Shown: one piece after another, positions 43,711-53,273 of the stretch | Layout: every line of letters begins with the position of its first letter | Position numbering within the stretch: position 1 is the stretch's first letter | Origin: Prorocentrum cordatum | Taxonomy: Eukaryota; Sar; Dinophyceae; Prorocentrales; Prorocentraceae | DNA: 64,000 nucleotides | Assembly (NCBI GenBank): GCA_963575745.1 | Contig: CAUYUJ010014350.1 | Location: 18,438-82,437 of the forward strand | Direction: 5' to 3' | Program-made: the position numbers and the translations under genes | Notes under the pieces: generated by a model | The model's database searches: none | What the model was told of the DNA's origin: nothing | The model's input: the letters and a program-made list of their open reading frames with translations, nothing else

Positions 43711-44116
43711 GAGGCGCCAGAGCTGATCAGGCTGTTGCGATTGCCATCGGCTCAGCGGATCAGCCTTCATAAAGGCCACCTGTATCGCATCGTGGAGCTC
43801 GTTGCTCCTCGACGCCTTCAGCAAGTGTACTGGTCACAACCTGCTGGTGTTCTGCTTCCAAGAAAAAGCACGTTATTCTCTCGGGGCATGCGCCCCAAGG
43901 TCCGCATTTCACTCGTCGGGCAGCCGAATACACCAAGCAATTTGCGGTGAGGTTCAGCAGACTTCTTCAGCATTCCTTTGAAGATAAACGCGCTCGAAGA
44001 TGTTCGCAGTTTGCTGTTAACGATGCGTATTTGTTCTAACACGTTGTTCGGCCTCGTCGTGTGTCTCTCCCTCGGCCCATTCACCGTACGGGTACGGGTG
44101 TGTGTGTGTGTGTCGC

Positions 44117-44680
44117 TCTGGCTTGGCGCCGTCGGTTTCGAGATCCTCGTAACTATCTGCCCGGTCGGCCTCCCACACAAAAAGAGAGCCCTGGCGGGTG
44201 CGAAGGTCGGCGAGCTGTCACGGTTACCATGCTTAGGCATAGCCAGTCCTGTGTCCCGCCGCATTTGCCCGCTCAAGTCTTCCCTCCCTCCCTGCCTCTC
44301 TCGCGTGCCTCGGGGCTGTGGTGTTTGTGTGTGTGTGCCTTGCCTCCGTGGCCTTCCCTTCCCCCTGCCTGTCTGCAGACTGTAAGCGCGTTCGCCTTTT
44401 AATGCAGGGTGTGTGTCTCGGGCTTGGCCAAGTTCTTCGGCACCGCCTGTACTCTGAGCCCTCCGGCCGCCTGAGGCCCTGCCCGCCAGGGCCCTGTCTC
44501 CCCAATTAGGGCTACTCGCGTCCCGTTTAGCTCTTGACCGGAAGGGGCCCGCTCCCGACCCGCAGACCCAAAAAAAGTGTCTCGGGCTTGGCGCCGTCGG
44601 TTTCGAGATCCTCGTAACTATCTGCCTGGTCGGCCTCCCACACAAAAAGAGAGCCCTGGCGGGTGCGAAGGTCGGCGAGC
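44117..44680 (+). repeat. ~100-bp direct duplication
   Basis: 44117-44218 and 44578-44680 are almost identical (CTTGGCGCCGTCGGTTTCGA ... GGGTGCGAAGGTCGGCGAGC). Between them lies the second copy of the 60-bp repeat (44226-44285) and GT-rich sequence. Confidence 0.85.
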
Positions 44681-44689
44681 TATCCATAT

Positions 44690-47600
44690 TCACCGCTTGC
44701 CGAGGTCCCCAAAGATCCATCCCCAGGCGTTGGCTATGGATCCATCCCCGCCTCGGTTGGGTGCACGAGGCGAGCATACAAGGAACGGCCATGGAAGGAC
44801 GCGAGGAACAGCTAGCCCATTCCGAACCTGAACTGTTCCATACTTCAGCGTCTTGTTTTTTTTTTCTCCATCGCTTTTGCGTGTGCTGCAGTTTGTGTTG
44901 CCGGGAAGTTTTTGGAGAGGGCGATCAACGAATCTGACCAACAACGACGGCGCCCGCGAGCAGGCCAGGCCTGTTCGTCGTCGCCCACGGCGCTGCTGCG
45001 TGACGCATCCCCCCGGGCATTTCTTAACCATCATCCTGCACTCATGTGCCTGCTTGTTGCCGTGCTCGCGCTCCTGGAGGCTCTCGCAGCCACGGCTGGG
45101 CGCCGCGCGCAACACTGGCCGGAGGGAGCCCGGGAGGGGTCCAGGGACCGACTTCGAGCGGGCGGCATCGGCGTTGCTGTTACCTCTTTTTTGTCGGGCG
45201 TTCCTGGGGCTTCTCCTCACCACGGCAGTGCGCAGCTCGAAAAACATCGGCCAGGATGGACCCAGGGCACCGCTCTGGAGCGGCCTGTTTCGCAGGGAAA
45301 GCCCGGCCTCTCTGATGTAGTCCCGCGGCTTGAAGCGCGCAACGTTGAGCGCGTGGGACTCCCGGAAGATGTCCCGCACGTCGCTGGCAAACATGTCCGT
45401 CATGACCGCCTCCGTGGACGGCAGCATCGACTCGTCCGCGGAGGTCATGGTGCGGAGGCGGCTCACGAACGGTTCGGGCGCGGAGGCCGAGCCCACGCTC
45501 GTCTGGCGCGCGGGCACCTTCTGCGATGGTGACAGGCACGGCGACTGGGGACGCGACGGGGTCTCGTCCCCGGCAGACGTGGCCGCGGCGTGCTCGGGGG
45601 CCTGGAGATGCTGCCTCTCCCGCTGCCACGCCTCCACCAGGAACGCGACGAAGACGTTCGTGAGCACAGACACGCTGACGATGTGGTACGACACGAAGAA
45701 CAAGTCGGCCCAGGGCCCGACCGCCTGGCGCACGGCATCGGCCACGACGAACCAGTTGTTAACGATGCCCTGCTCGAACACGACCATGATGGCAGACGGC
45801 AGCGAGTTGAAGTTGTTGGACCAGTAGGCTGACTGGAACCACTGCGTGCCCTGCAGCGAGGGGTTGGACTTCCGCAGAACCCCTCCGAAGAGCACCAGAC
45901 CGACCTCCGCGTACATGAGAAGCACGACAAGATAGGACCAAATCACGACGAATCCTGCCGACACGACCCGCGCCACGGTGCGCAAGAAATCCTGGACCTG
46001 GCGGCGCCTCCCAAAGAGACGGAGGGCGCGCAGCAGTCTCAACACTAGAAGGTTCTTCACGAAAAACATCGGTATGTCGACGAACGGCTGCATCAAAACC
46101 AAGTCCCCCACGGTTAGAAGAAGAAAAACATGCATGAACATCGACTTGCGTAGGTCCGTGCGGATTCCTTGGGTCGCCGCTGGGCCTTCGAAAGTTTATG
46201 CTCATGCCGAGGTTTCTTCTTCGAATGGTTGCGCAGACGACCAAGACGATTTCGCAGCGCTGGAGCACCGTGTCGCCGCCTATGCCCAGCCAGAACAGTG
46301 CGAGGCCTCCGTTGGCCCACACCCGGAGGCCCATCTCCGCGGCCCAGAGCACGGTCCAGAAGGACAGCAGCCAGCGCGACGGGATGTACCTGCTGTGGAG
46401 CACGCCGTCCGCCGGCAGCTGGACCGGCCACAGCGACAGCAGGGCCAGGTTCGTGCCCAGCAGCACGTCCAGGGCCACGTTGGTGCTGGTGATGGGCCTG
46501 TTTTCCACCACCACCACCATGAGTTGGAGGGGGAGGGGGTCCTCCTCCTCCTCCTCCTCCTCCTCCTCCTCCTCCTCCTCCTCTCTCCTCCTCCTCCTCC
46601 TCTCCTCCTCCTCCTCCTCGTCCTCCTCCTCCCCTCCCTCCTCCTCCTCCTCCTCCTCCTCCTCCTCCCTCATTCCCCCCTCCAACTTATGGTGGTGGTG
46701 GTGGAAAGCAGGCCCCTCAGCTGGGGCGCGCCAGGAACGCGGCGGCCGCCTGCCGCAGGGGCCCAGGGGCGACCTCCAGAGCGTCCGCCCTCCGCGCGTG
46801 GCGCAGGGAGCGGACCACGTCCCTGCTAGGGGGCCACATGCGAACCCTGCCCCTGCCCTCCCCCTCAGAAATCGTGGGGGGTAGGGGTAGGGTTCGCATG
46901 TGGCCCCCTACCTGTCGCCCAGGGTCATGACGAGGGCCTCGAAGCTGTAGACGTCGAGGCTGTCCGGCTTCACCACGGCCCTCCTCCGCGGCAACGCGAA
47001 GCCGCCCGCGCCGTCCGCGGAGAGCAGCCGGGGCCGCCCGCCGTCGTGGGGGTCTGGGTCCCCGCCCGCGAAGTGCATCTGGACGAAGTCGAAGACGGCC
47101 TGGGCGCGTGCGCGCGGGTCCCTCTCGGGCACGATGGGCATCCAGCGGTGCCAGCAGCAGTAGAAGTCGCACCACGCCTCCCTGCCCATCACCTTTGACG
47201 GGGCCCTGGGACACACAAATAGATACACACCAATAAAAGGATTCCCCATGTTTTCCTATATTGTCAGGGTTTCTGTCGTCCCCCCACTTCACATATTTTC
47301 CCATATTTTCTGGGGAATCGACGATTAATTGTGCCTGTGTGTTTTCCCCTCCTGAACCTTCTCGGATACCGCGACCGCCGAGCTGGGCGGCGAGGCCAGG
47401 AGGACGAAGGCCTTCGCCAGTCCTTCCTCGCGCAGGGCGATGGTGCTGCACCAATCCTCCTTGACGATGTCTCCGTGCTTGGAGTCCGCCAGGTGTGCCC
47501 TGAGCACGTCGTGGAGTGCCCCCAGGCGCATGCAGCTGTGAGTGGTGAGAGGGGTCGCGGGTCCTTGAAACAGCCCCGGCCCGACCCGCGATCTGCAAGA

Positions 47601-49012
47601 AGTATCGGGTACTCCTGGGCGCTCTCAGGGGTGTGCCGCAAGAGCCTCCCAAAGCCAAAAACTGCCGAAACATTGTTTGGACCCCCATCCCAAGGCGACG
47701 TGCACGAGGCCAGGTCCAGAGAACCCCCTGGAGACCCCATGGAGGCCACCAAGGCAACGGTGCATGGACAGGCCAGAGGCCGCTACATAGATGTCCGAAA
47801 ACACGATGTTCAACAACACATATATGTGAATGACGAGGAACGAAGCAAAGAACAGAAAGCTCAGCCACGAAATTCCACCCTGATTCGTGATGGGCGTCTG
47901 CACGTCAGGGTAATTCGCTGTGGTCATGACCGTGAACATTGCCCGCAGCGTGCCAGCATACGTGTCGAAGGGCGCACCCTGGTCGAAGAAATACACCCGC
48001 GCCATCCAGGTTGAGATAAATATAGATATCGCCACGCCGAGATACAGCCACCGCGCGCACCACGCTGCCAAGGCCACCCGCTCGATGCCGTTTCGGATCC
48101 TGGACGAGCCAGCCGCGAGCGCGAGAGGCCTCACTATGCGATAAGGCCACACCCGCGCAGGCGCCAGCGCAGGGAGCGCCAGCCGCAGGAGCACCTCTGC
48201 AGCGCTGACAGTCAAAAGGCCGATGCAGAAATACCTCGCGCGCTGCCTCGGCAACCGGGCCAGCAGGTGAATGGCAGAGTCCGCCAGCAGCAGGCCCTGG
48301 AGCAGGAGCGCCAGCAGCAGGGCCCATCGAGTCGGCAGCGTTACTGGCGGCCAGATGCTCAGGTCCTCTGTGGGACGCCCGCCCGGGCAGAGCTCGCTGC
48401 GGGCCAAGCCGCTTTCGCCGAACGACTTCTCGCAATACCACGGCCTCTCGACCAAACCCATCAGAACATACAGCAGCAACGCGGCCACTCTGAGCCGGGT
48501 GGAGCGGCGGATGAAAAGGTAGGCACTGGCGGCGGTCCGGGTGTCGAAACTCAGGGTGCGCCTTGCCCCAGAGTCGGTCAAGGACAAGGCAGCCTCGACA
48601 TGTGCCACGGCCCGAACAACCACGGTCTGGTCGCGAGCGGCCTTGGGGGAATACGCAAGTACTGGTACCGCTCTCCCCGGATATCTCTAGGGTGCGTCCT
48701 GAGCAGAATTTCGAGGCGAATCCGGCTGTCGCGACGAGGAAATGGTAGCGGTGTCTGTCTGTTTTCCTTTTCTGAAGCCTCGCGCGTCGGCTCGAGGCAG
48801 AGCGCGACCTTGTAAGCGAATGCGTCGAAAGAGCTTGACACCGGCGCAGGGTTGTCGTCGCCGTCGCCAGGGAAGAAACTGACGGTCCTGCCGGGCAAAG
48901 ACATGTTGCCGGCGTCAGCACTGCGAGGGCTCTCGGCGACACGGTGGGAGTCGGGCGCCCTGGCTGGCCGCCGACAAGACACGGCTTGAGCCAGAGCATG
49001 CTTGCCATACAT
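44690..49012 (-). CDS. Two-pore-type voltage-gated cation channel (multi-exon)
   Basis: Two ion-transport domains on one chain, as in two-pore channels of endolysosomal or vacuolar membranes. Proposed exons (minus): E1 49012-48767 (82 codons from ATG, donor possibly AAG|GA), E2 about 48595-47787 (domain I: S1 to S6, pore FTVMTTANYPDV at 47936, S6 to FSDIY|GT), E3 about 47528-47358, E4 47192-46912 (cytosolic linker), E5 46822-46739, E6 46497 to about 46220 (domain II S1-S3), E7 46087 to about 45184 or the stop at 44690. E7 has an Arg-rich S4 (LLVLRLLRALRLFGRRR), S5, pore helix NNFNSLPSAIMVVF, filter IVNNW (45763) and S6 LTNVFVAFLVEAW. The linker shows no clear EF-hand. The E6/E7 and E2/E3 junctions and the 3' end are unresolved. 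Confidence 0.75.
46131..46220. mobile_element. Foldback element, family 2, deleted copy in channel intron
   Basis: TAGGTCCGTGCGGATTCCTT and GGGTCGCCGCTGGGCC match one arm of the family, and AAGTTTATGCTCATG the end of the other arm; the centre is missing. It lies between E6 and E7 and is bounded by GAAGAAGAAA and TTTCTTCTTC ends. Confidence 0.55.
46498..46738 (-). mobile_element. Channel intron made of an inverted-repeat element with (CTC)n core
   Basis: Donor GC|GTTCCT at 46738 and acceptor ACAG|G at 46498 give a phase-2 intron joining ...RQAAA to PITSTNVALDVL. Nearly the whole intron is an element with ~40-bp terminal inverted repeats, GGGCCTGYTTTCCACCACC then ACCATRAGTTGGAGGGGG, around a (CTC)n core of ~130 bp. 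The acceptor AG lies inside one terminal repeat. Confidence 0.65.
46823..46911 (-). mobile_element. Channel intron made of an 85-bp inverted-repeat element
   Basis: The 89-bp intron has donor ACAG|GTAGGGGG and acceptor CTAGCAG|G. The element at 46826-46910 has ~32-bp terminal inverted repeats (TAGGGGGCCACATGCGAACC...) with only two mismatches, flanked by CCTG on both sides (46822-46825 and 46911-46914), a probable 4-bp target duplication. Both splice sites fall at or in the duplication. Confidence 0.75.
47193..47357 (-). repeat. Channel intron filled by a dispersed introner-like repeat
   Basis: Donor GAGAAG|GTTCAG (47357) and acceptor TCAAAG|GTGATG (47193), phase 0, joining ...AVSEK to VMGREAWCDFY. 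The intron is almost exactly the ~160-bp repeat also present at 21588-21745. Confidence 0.7.
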
Positions 49013-49019
49013 AATGGCT

Positions 49020-51060
49020 CAACACACACGCCACTTCTGAGACGGAAGCAGGGGGAGGATGAGCTCGGGTGAAGACAATTCTGGAATCATCTGGAGACCG
49101 GGCACATCTGGAGAACGTACCGGGCGCCGCGGCCGCTTCAGAGTGTTACGGAATGCTCTGAGAGCGTTTGGGAAAGCTCTGGAGGGATTTGTCCTCATCC
49201 CAGGCCCGCCTGAACCAACGAAGTCCACAGAGGCGTCCGCAGGCATACACATTTTAGCTGAACTTTGATCGTCGATCCCCCTCCTCATCCTAACCCTCGT
49301 CCCCTTAGCGGGCACCAAACGAAGGCCACCGATTGACTGAAGCCCGGGGAAGCGGCATGAGGTCATCGTGTCCCAGGGCTTTAGCTCCCACGCCAGCTGA
49401 TTTCGGAATGGTTTCCGCTGTGGTTTCAGAAGCCGAGAACTCACCCGCGTGTCCAACAAGCGGGCCAAATATACGCAGTGCCACCGTAGCCGATGGTAAT
49501 CGACGCGTTGCTTCAGGCATCGTTTCCCTGTGAGGCTGGACGGACCTTTCTTGCCCCAGAGTTATGACGCAGGCTGGCGGCTTCAGACTCCGATGGCTGG
49601 GGCGCCCCAACACTCGGCACTTCATGATTGTCTACGCTTCGGGCACCTCAACGGGCCCATCCAGCAAAGATTCATCAGCGAGCTCCCTTGGCAGGGTAGA
49701 GCAGGGGCACACAACGGCAAAGCCACAGAGAGGGAGGACAACCACCCCATCACCTGCACGCTCGCCCCTTCGTGTCTCAATCGGCAGGCTGAAACGCCTC
49801 CTGGGAGCCGCCTTGGTTGGCTTCTGGGCTCTGCGTGACAGCCAACGGGGGGTATGGCGACCACATCTCCCCAACCCCGTCGGGTTCACGAAGTGGACAA
49901 ACAAATCGGAACCGAACTTGAAACCAACTCGGGGGTATACACCCGTGGGGGCGCCCATGCTTAATAAGGGTGCGTCCGACTCAACCTCCGTGAATGTATC
50001 CCCAAAGTTTCTATCGCCTATAAGCGGCAAATTGTTTGGTTGGCGGCGCCTGCCAGGCAAGGGCGTGGCGCGAGGAGGGTGGCCCTCCAAGAAGGCGGAA
50101 ATGGCTTCGCAGGCTCAAATTAGACCTCGCCACCCCCATGGGGGGCTGCGATCTGCGAAGCTGTCGCCACTTTCGAGGGCTGCGGGGAGGAGCACCACCG
50201 TAGGGGGGCCCTGCCCGGATTTAGATTCGACCTCGCCGCCACTGGGGGGCTGCGATCCGCGAAACTGTCGCCACTTTCGAAGGTCGCCGGGCCCCCCCCA
50301 CTGATGTTTCAAGCTCCCCATCCGCCTTCTCCCCATTAGTCCTTGCTTCTCTCTGCTTTCTGCAAGGAGAACTCGCTAATCACCTCCATCGAGCCCTTGC
50401 CCATCGATCGGTGTCTTGCGAGTCGCGCAGCTCGCGATACCCCCAAGAAACGTTCGCACAACATATCCATCTTTGCAACGCCATCACACCTTGCTTAAAT
50501 CGACCGAACTAAATCGGCCACGCGTTGCGCAAACGTTGGGTACATCGTCCGGATTTCTGGTTGAACAACAATGTTGCAACACTAATGGGTTTTACATGTG
50601 TTCGGTAACCTCGATATTGACATCATTGCTGTTCGAAGGAGTTTGGCATGCGCGCGACGGCGCGCGCGTGCCGACTTGGTCCATCCAGTGTTGTTCAAGG
50701 AGTCTTTGCACACTGAGGATGCCTGATGAACGAGCGTGCACGCGTAACATTATGTGACGGGGATGACGAGGGGGCGATAACGGCCTCGCGGGAGTGGTAT
50801 GATATTATTCTTAGAATGAACGATTGGGCAGCATCACATGTTACTTGTAATATCCCAAGGCGGAGGTCGCACTCTCTTTTAATAAAAAAGAGAATCGATC
50901 CAGCGTAAACGATGTACTGGAATATGTGGTGTGAGCTACGCGGTGCAATTTATGTGGTGCAGCATATGTGGTGCAATAGATGCTGCGCCATCTGTGGAGC
51001 ACGCAAGACAATGCAAATCGACGTACTACAGTTCAAAGAGGAGCAAATAAAGCAATGCAG
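49020..51060. other. No supported gene; short duplications and repeat relics
   Basis: 50119-50181 and 50223-50285 are direct repeats (GGGGGCTGCGATCYGCGAAR). 50640-50680 is an inverted copy of the GCGCGCGTCG family, and 50920-51000 carries inverted ATTGCACCACATA motifs as at 18571-18715. Plus frames at 49564-50304 have no recognised domain. Confidence 0.45.
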
Positions 51061-51480
51061 GATAACGCAATGCAGCGCAAATTAACACATATCAGTGCAC
51101 AGTAACGCAAACCAGTCAAACATCATGCAGAGCAATGCAAAGTAATGCAAACCAGTGCCAAGCACTGCAAAGCAGTGCGAAGCAATGCAAAGCAATGCAA
51201 GCCAAAGCAGTGCGAAAGCAAAGCAAAGCGGGCGGCGACGGCGACGGGCAGCGAGGCGGCGACATGGCGGCAAGATCGGCCCGCAGGCTCAGGCGACGGG
51301 CGGCGACATGGCGGCCAGATCGGTCCGCAGGCCCAACAGACGGGTGGCGACGAGGCGGTCACGGGGCGGCGACAGCGGCGACATAGCGGCCAGCCCGCCG
51401 CGCAGGCCCAGAGGACGGGCGGCAACGAGGCGGCGACGGCGGCTACACAGTCGCCAGACCGCCGCGCAGGTCCAGTTCCT
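51060..51480. repeat. GCAATGCAAA array and ~45-70 bp GGCGGCGACAT repeats
   Basis: 51060-51215 consists of GCAATGCAAAGCAGT-like units. 51230-51480 holds four imperfect copies of GCAGGCCCAGAGGACGGGC then GGCGACATGGCGGCCAG. Confidence 0.7.
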
Positions 51481-51640
51481 TCAAAAACCAATTAGAGCCC
51501 TCAAGTGCAAGCGCTGTTGGCGGAAATTGGCGCGGCTCGACAGCCCGAAGATGCAAACAGACCCTTCCCTAAGTGCTGCTTACGCCGAAGCTAGAGCGTA
51601 TGCTGCCGCACCCCAAATGTGACAGCACAGCGCCTGGGAA

Positions 51641-53273
51641 TTGTCGTGTCCATCACTCCCTCAAAAAAGTGTCACCCGATACTTCAGCTGGTGTTCCAGC
51701 CAAGGGACAGGAGACCCGGCGAATCAATGCGCACCCTGGAGAAACGATTACTCTCTGGGAGTGACTCCTGCGAGGAAGAGAACGAGGCGAGCGAGGACCT
51801 TGCACAGGACGATCGCACGTAAGATGTTCGCCAAAGAATTCAAGCACTCACCAGACTACAACACCCTCGCCGCGCGCAACCCGGGCTCTCAGCGGATGTG
51901 CTCGGTGTAGGAGTAGCAGAAAGGCTTCTCGTGCGCAGCGCACATGGAGTAGAGCCCGCTCTGGAGCACCATGTCGTCCAGCCCGTAGGCCCAGGGGCAG
52001 AGGCCGCTGAGTTCCTTCTTGAAGGGCTCCACCCAGGTGCAGAAGGTGGACTGACCGTACTTCTGCTTGCCCATGGGGCACGGCATGTCGTAGAAGAGGG
52101 GGTCCCTGGCGCGCATGTCGGTGTGGATGCCGTCGCACTGGAGCCCGCGATAGCGGTTGGTGATCTGCCACCTCTTCGTGGTGGGGACCTCGATGCCCTG
52201 CTCGTAGAGCGATTTCTCGGTTGCATATTCATTGGAGCCGATCTGCCCGGTGGCCTTCCGCTGACTGATGGAGTTGAAGGCGATGGGAATCTTAGTGCGC
52301 TCGTCGCGTCCCTCGTTGTGGGTCGTCGTGGCGGCCATGAGGGCCACGTCTTGGTAGGCCGGCGAGTCCCACACCAGCTTGACCTTCATCTCATGGAGCT
52401 TGTTGATGGCTTGCAGCAGGGCGGTCATCCTGTGCCTTGCCGGGATGAAGTTCGATCCAACCCAGACGACAACGTTGTCCCCCTCCACAGGGTCCACGCC
52501 GATCAACTCCATCTCCTTCTTGATCTCCTTCACGGGCAGCGTGTGGCTGACCCAACCGTCCCAGTGGATGAAGGATCCAATGCCCTCCTCCGTGCAGCCG
52601 TGGGGCAGCTGCGCTGTCCCCGGGGCCTGCTCGGCCTTGGAATAGAACCGCGCGTTGCTCCCCGTCCTTGACTTGGACTTGTCGTTCCTCTGCACCGTCC
52701 CCATCATGTCAGAAATGTCCTGCTCAGTGTGGTTGGACCACCAGATTTCAGGGCACTTGTTGAGGCGGTGGAACGCGTTGCGGAGGGACATCATCTGCGA
52801 ATCGCCCACAAAAATGTGCTTCGTCCTGCCGTGGGAACGCTCCTTCATGCAATCCGACTTCAGCAGGGCTGCGTCCGGGCCGGTCATCTGCAGGGCGTCC
52901 TCGGCGTACCCTGCCCCCTGCAACTGCGCAAAGTACGTCGCCGCGTCCCAATTAGCCGCCTGGAGCATCTTGAACGTGGGGATCGGAAAGCCCTTCGCGC
53001 CAATGTCCAAGCAGAACTCCTCACTGAACTGCGACTTGCCATAGCTCTGCGCGTCGTCGGAATCACCTGCCTCGGAGAAGCCCAGCTCCTCTGGCGTCTG
53101 GTCACTGCGTCCTCCGCCCTCCACGTGGTCGACGGCGAGGTCATGTGCCGCTGCGGCGAGGCCCAGCGCCGAGGTGCCGACGACTACGAGGCTGGAGGCA
53201 AGGGCCAGGCGTGAGAAGGCGACCATTTCTTGTTGCAGTCAAGGGCCGCTGAAATGAACTTCGAGCACAGGAT
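51641..53273. repeat. 1.63-kb segmental duplication, copy 1
   Basis: Matches 60453-62085 at a constant offset of 8812 bases with no indels and about fifteen substitutions. It contains the whole hydrolase gene plus ~250 bp 3' and ~47 bp 5'. Similarity stops abruptly at both ends. Confidence 0.9.
51889..53226 (-). CDS. Secreted SGNH/GDSL-type hydrolase, copy 1
   Basis: 445 residues, ATG at 53226, single exon. Residues 1-27 form a signal peptide (hydrophobic LALASSLVVVGTSALGLAAA). Landmarks of the SGNH fold: block I FVGDSQMMSLRN with Ser143, block III VVWVGSNF with Gly257 and Asn259, block V CDGIHTD with Asp365 and His368. This layout resembles PC-esterase/acyl-esterase proteins acting on acylated polysaccharides, but the substrate is unknown. 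Ten Cys and an NHT site fit a secreted protein. The encoded protein is identical to copy 2. No promoter motif was recognised. Confidence 0.75.
   Translation of the reverse strand: MVAFSRLALASSLVVVGTSALGLAAAAHDLAVDHVEGGGRSDQTPEELGFSEAGDSDDAQSYGKSQFSEEFCLDIGAKGFPIPTFKMLQAANWDAATYFAQLQGAGYAEDALQMTGPDAALLKSDCMKERSHGRTKHIFVGDSQMMSLRNAFHRLNKCPEIWWSNHTEQDISDMMGTVQRNDKSKSRTGSNARFYSKAEQAPGTAQLPHGCTEEGIGSFIHWDGWVSHTLPVKEIKKEMELIGVDPVEGDNVVVWVGSNFIPARHRMTALLQAINKLHEMKVKLVWDSPAYQDVALMAATTTHNEGRDERTKIPIAFNSISQRKATGQIGSNEYATEKSLYEQGIEVPTTKRWQITNRYRGLQCDGIHTDMRARDPLFYDMPCPMGKQKYGQSTFCTWVEPFKKELSGLCPWAYGLDDMVLQSGLYSMCAAHEKPFCYSYTEHIR

Larger units (their letters stand above)
40961..43955 (+). mobile_element. 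Decayed DIRS-like (tyrosine recombinase) retroelement, 3' part
   Basis: In order: RT C-terminal part with TYVDNFPTLGADPD (40980), RNase H region (41727-42120), tyrosine recombinase (42190-43030) and a methyltransferase-like domain (43084-43710), then a broken tail to about 43955. A (TCC)n tract at 41491-41545 and a (TG)n tract at 41990-42008 have grown inside. Frameshifts separate the domains. This order is characteristic of DIRS-type elements, which use a tyrosine recombinase instead of an integrase. Confidence 0.75.
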
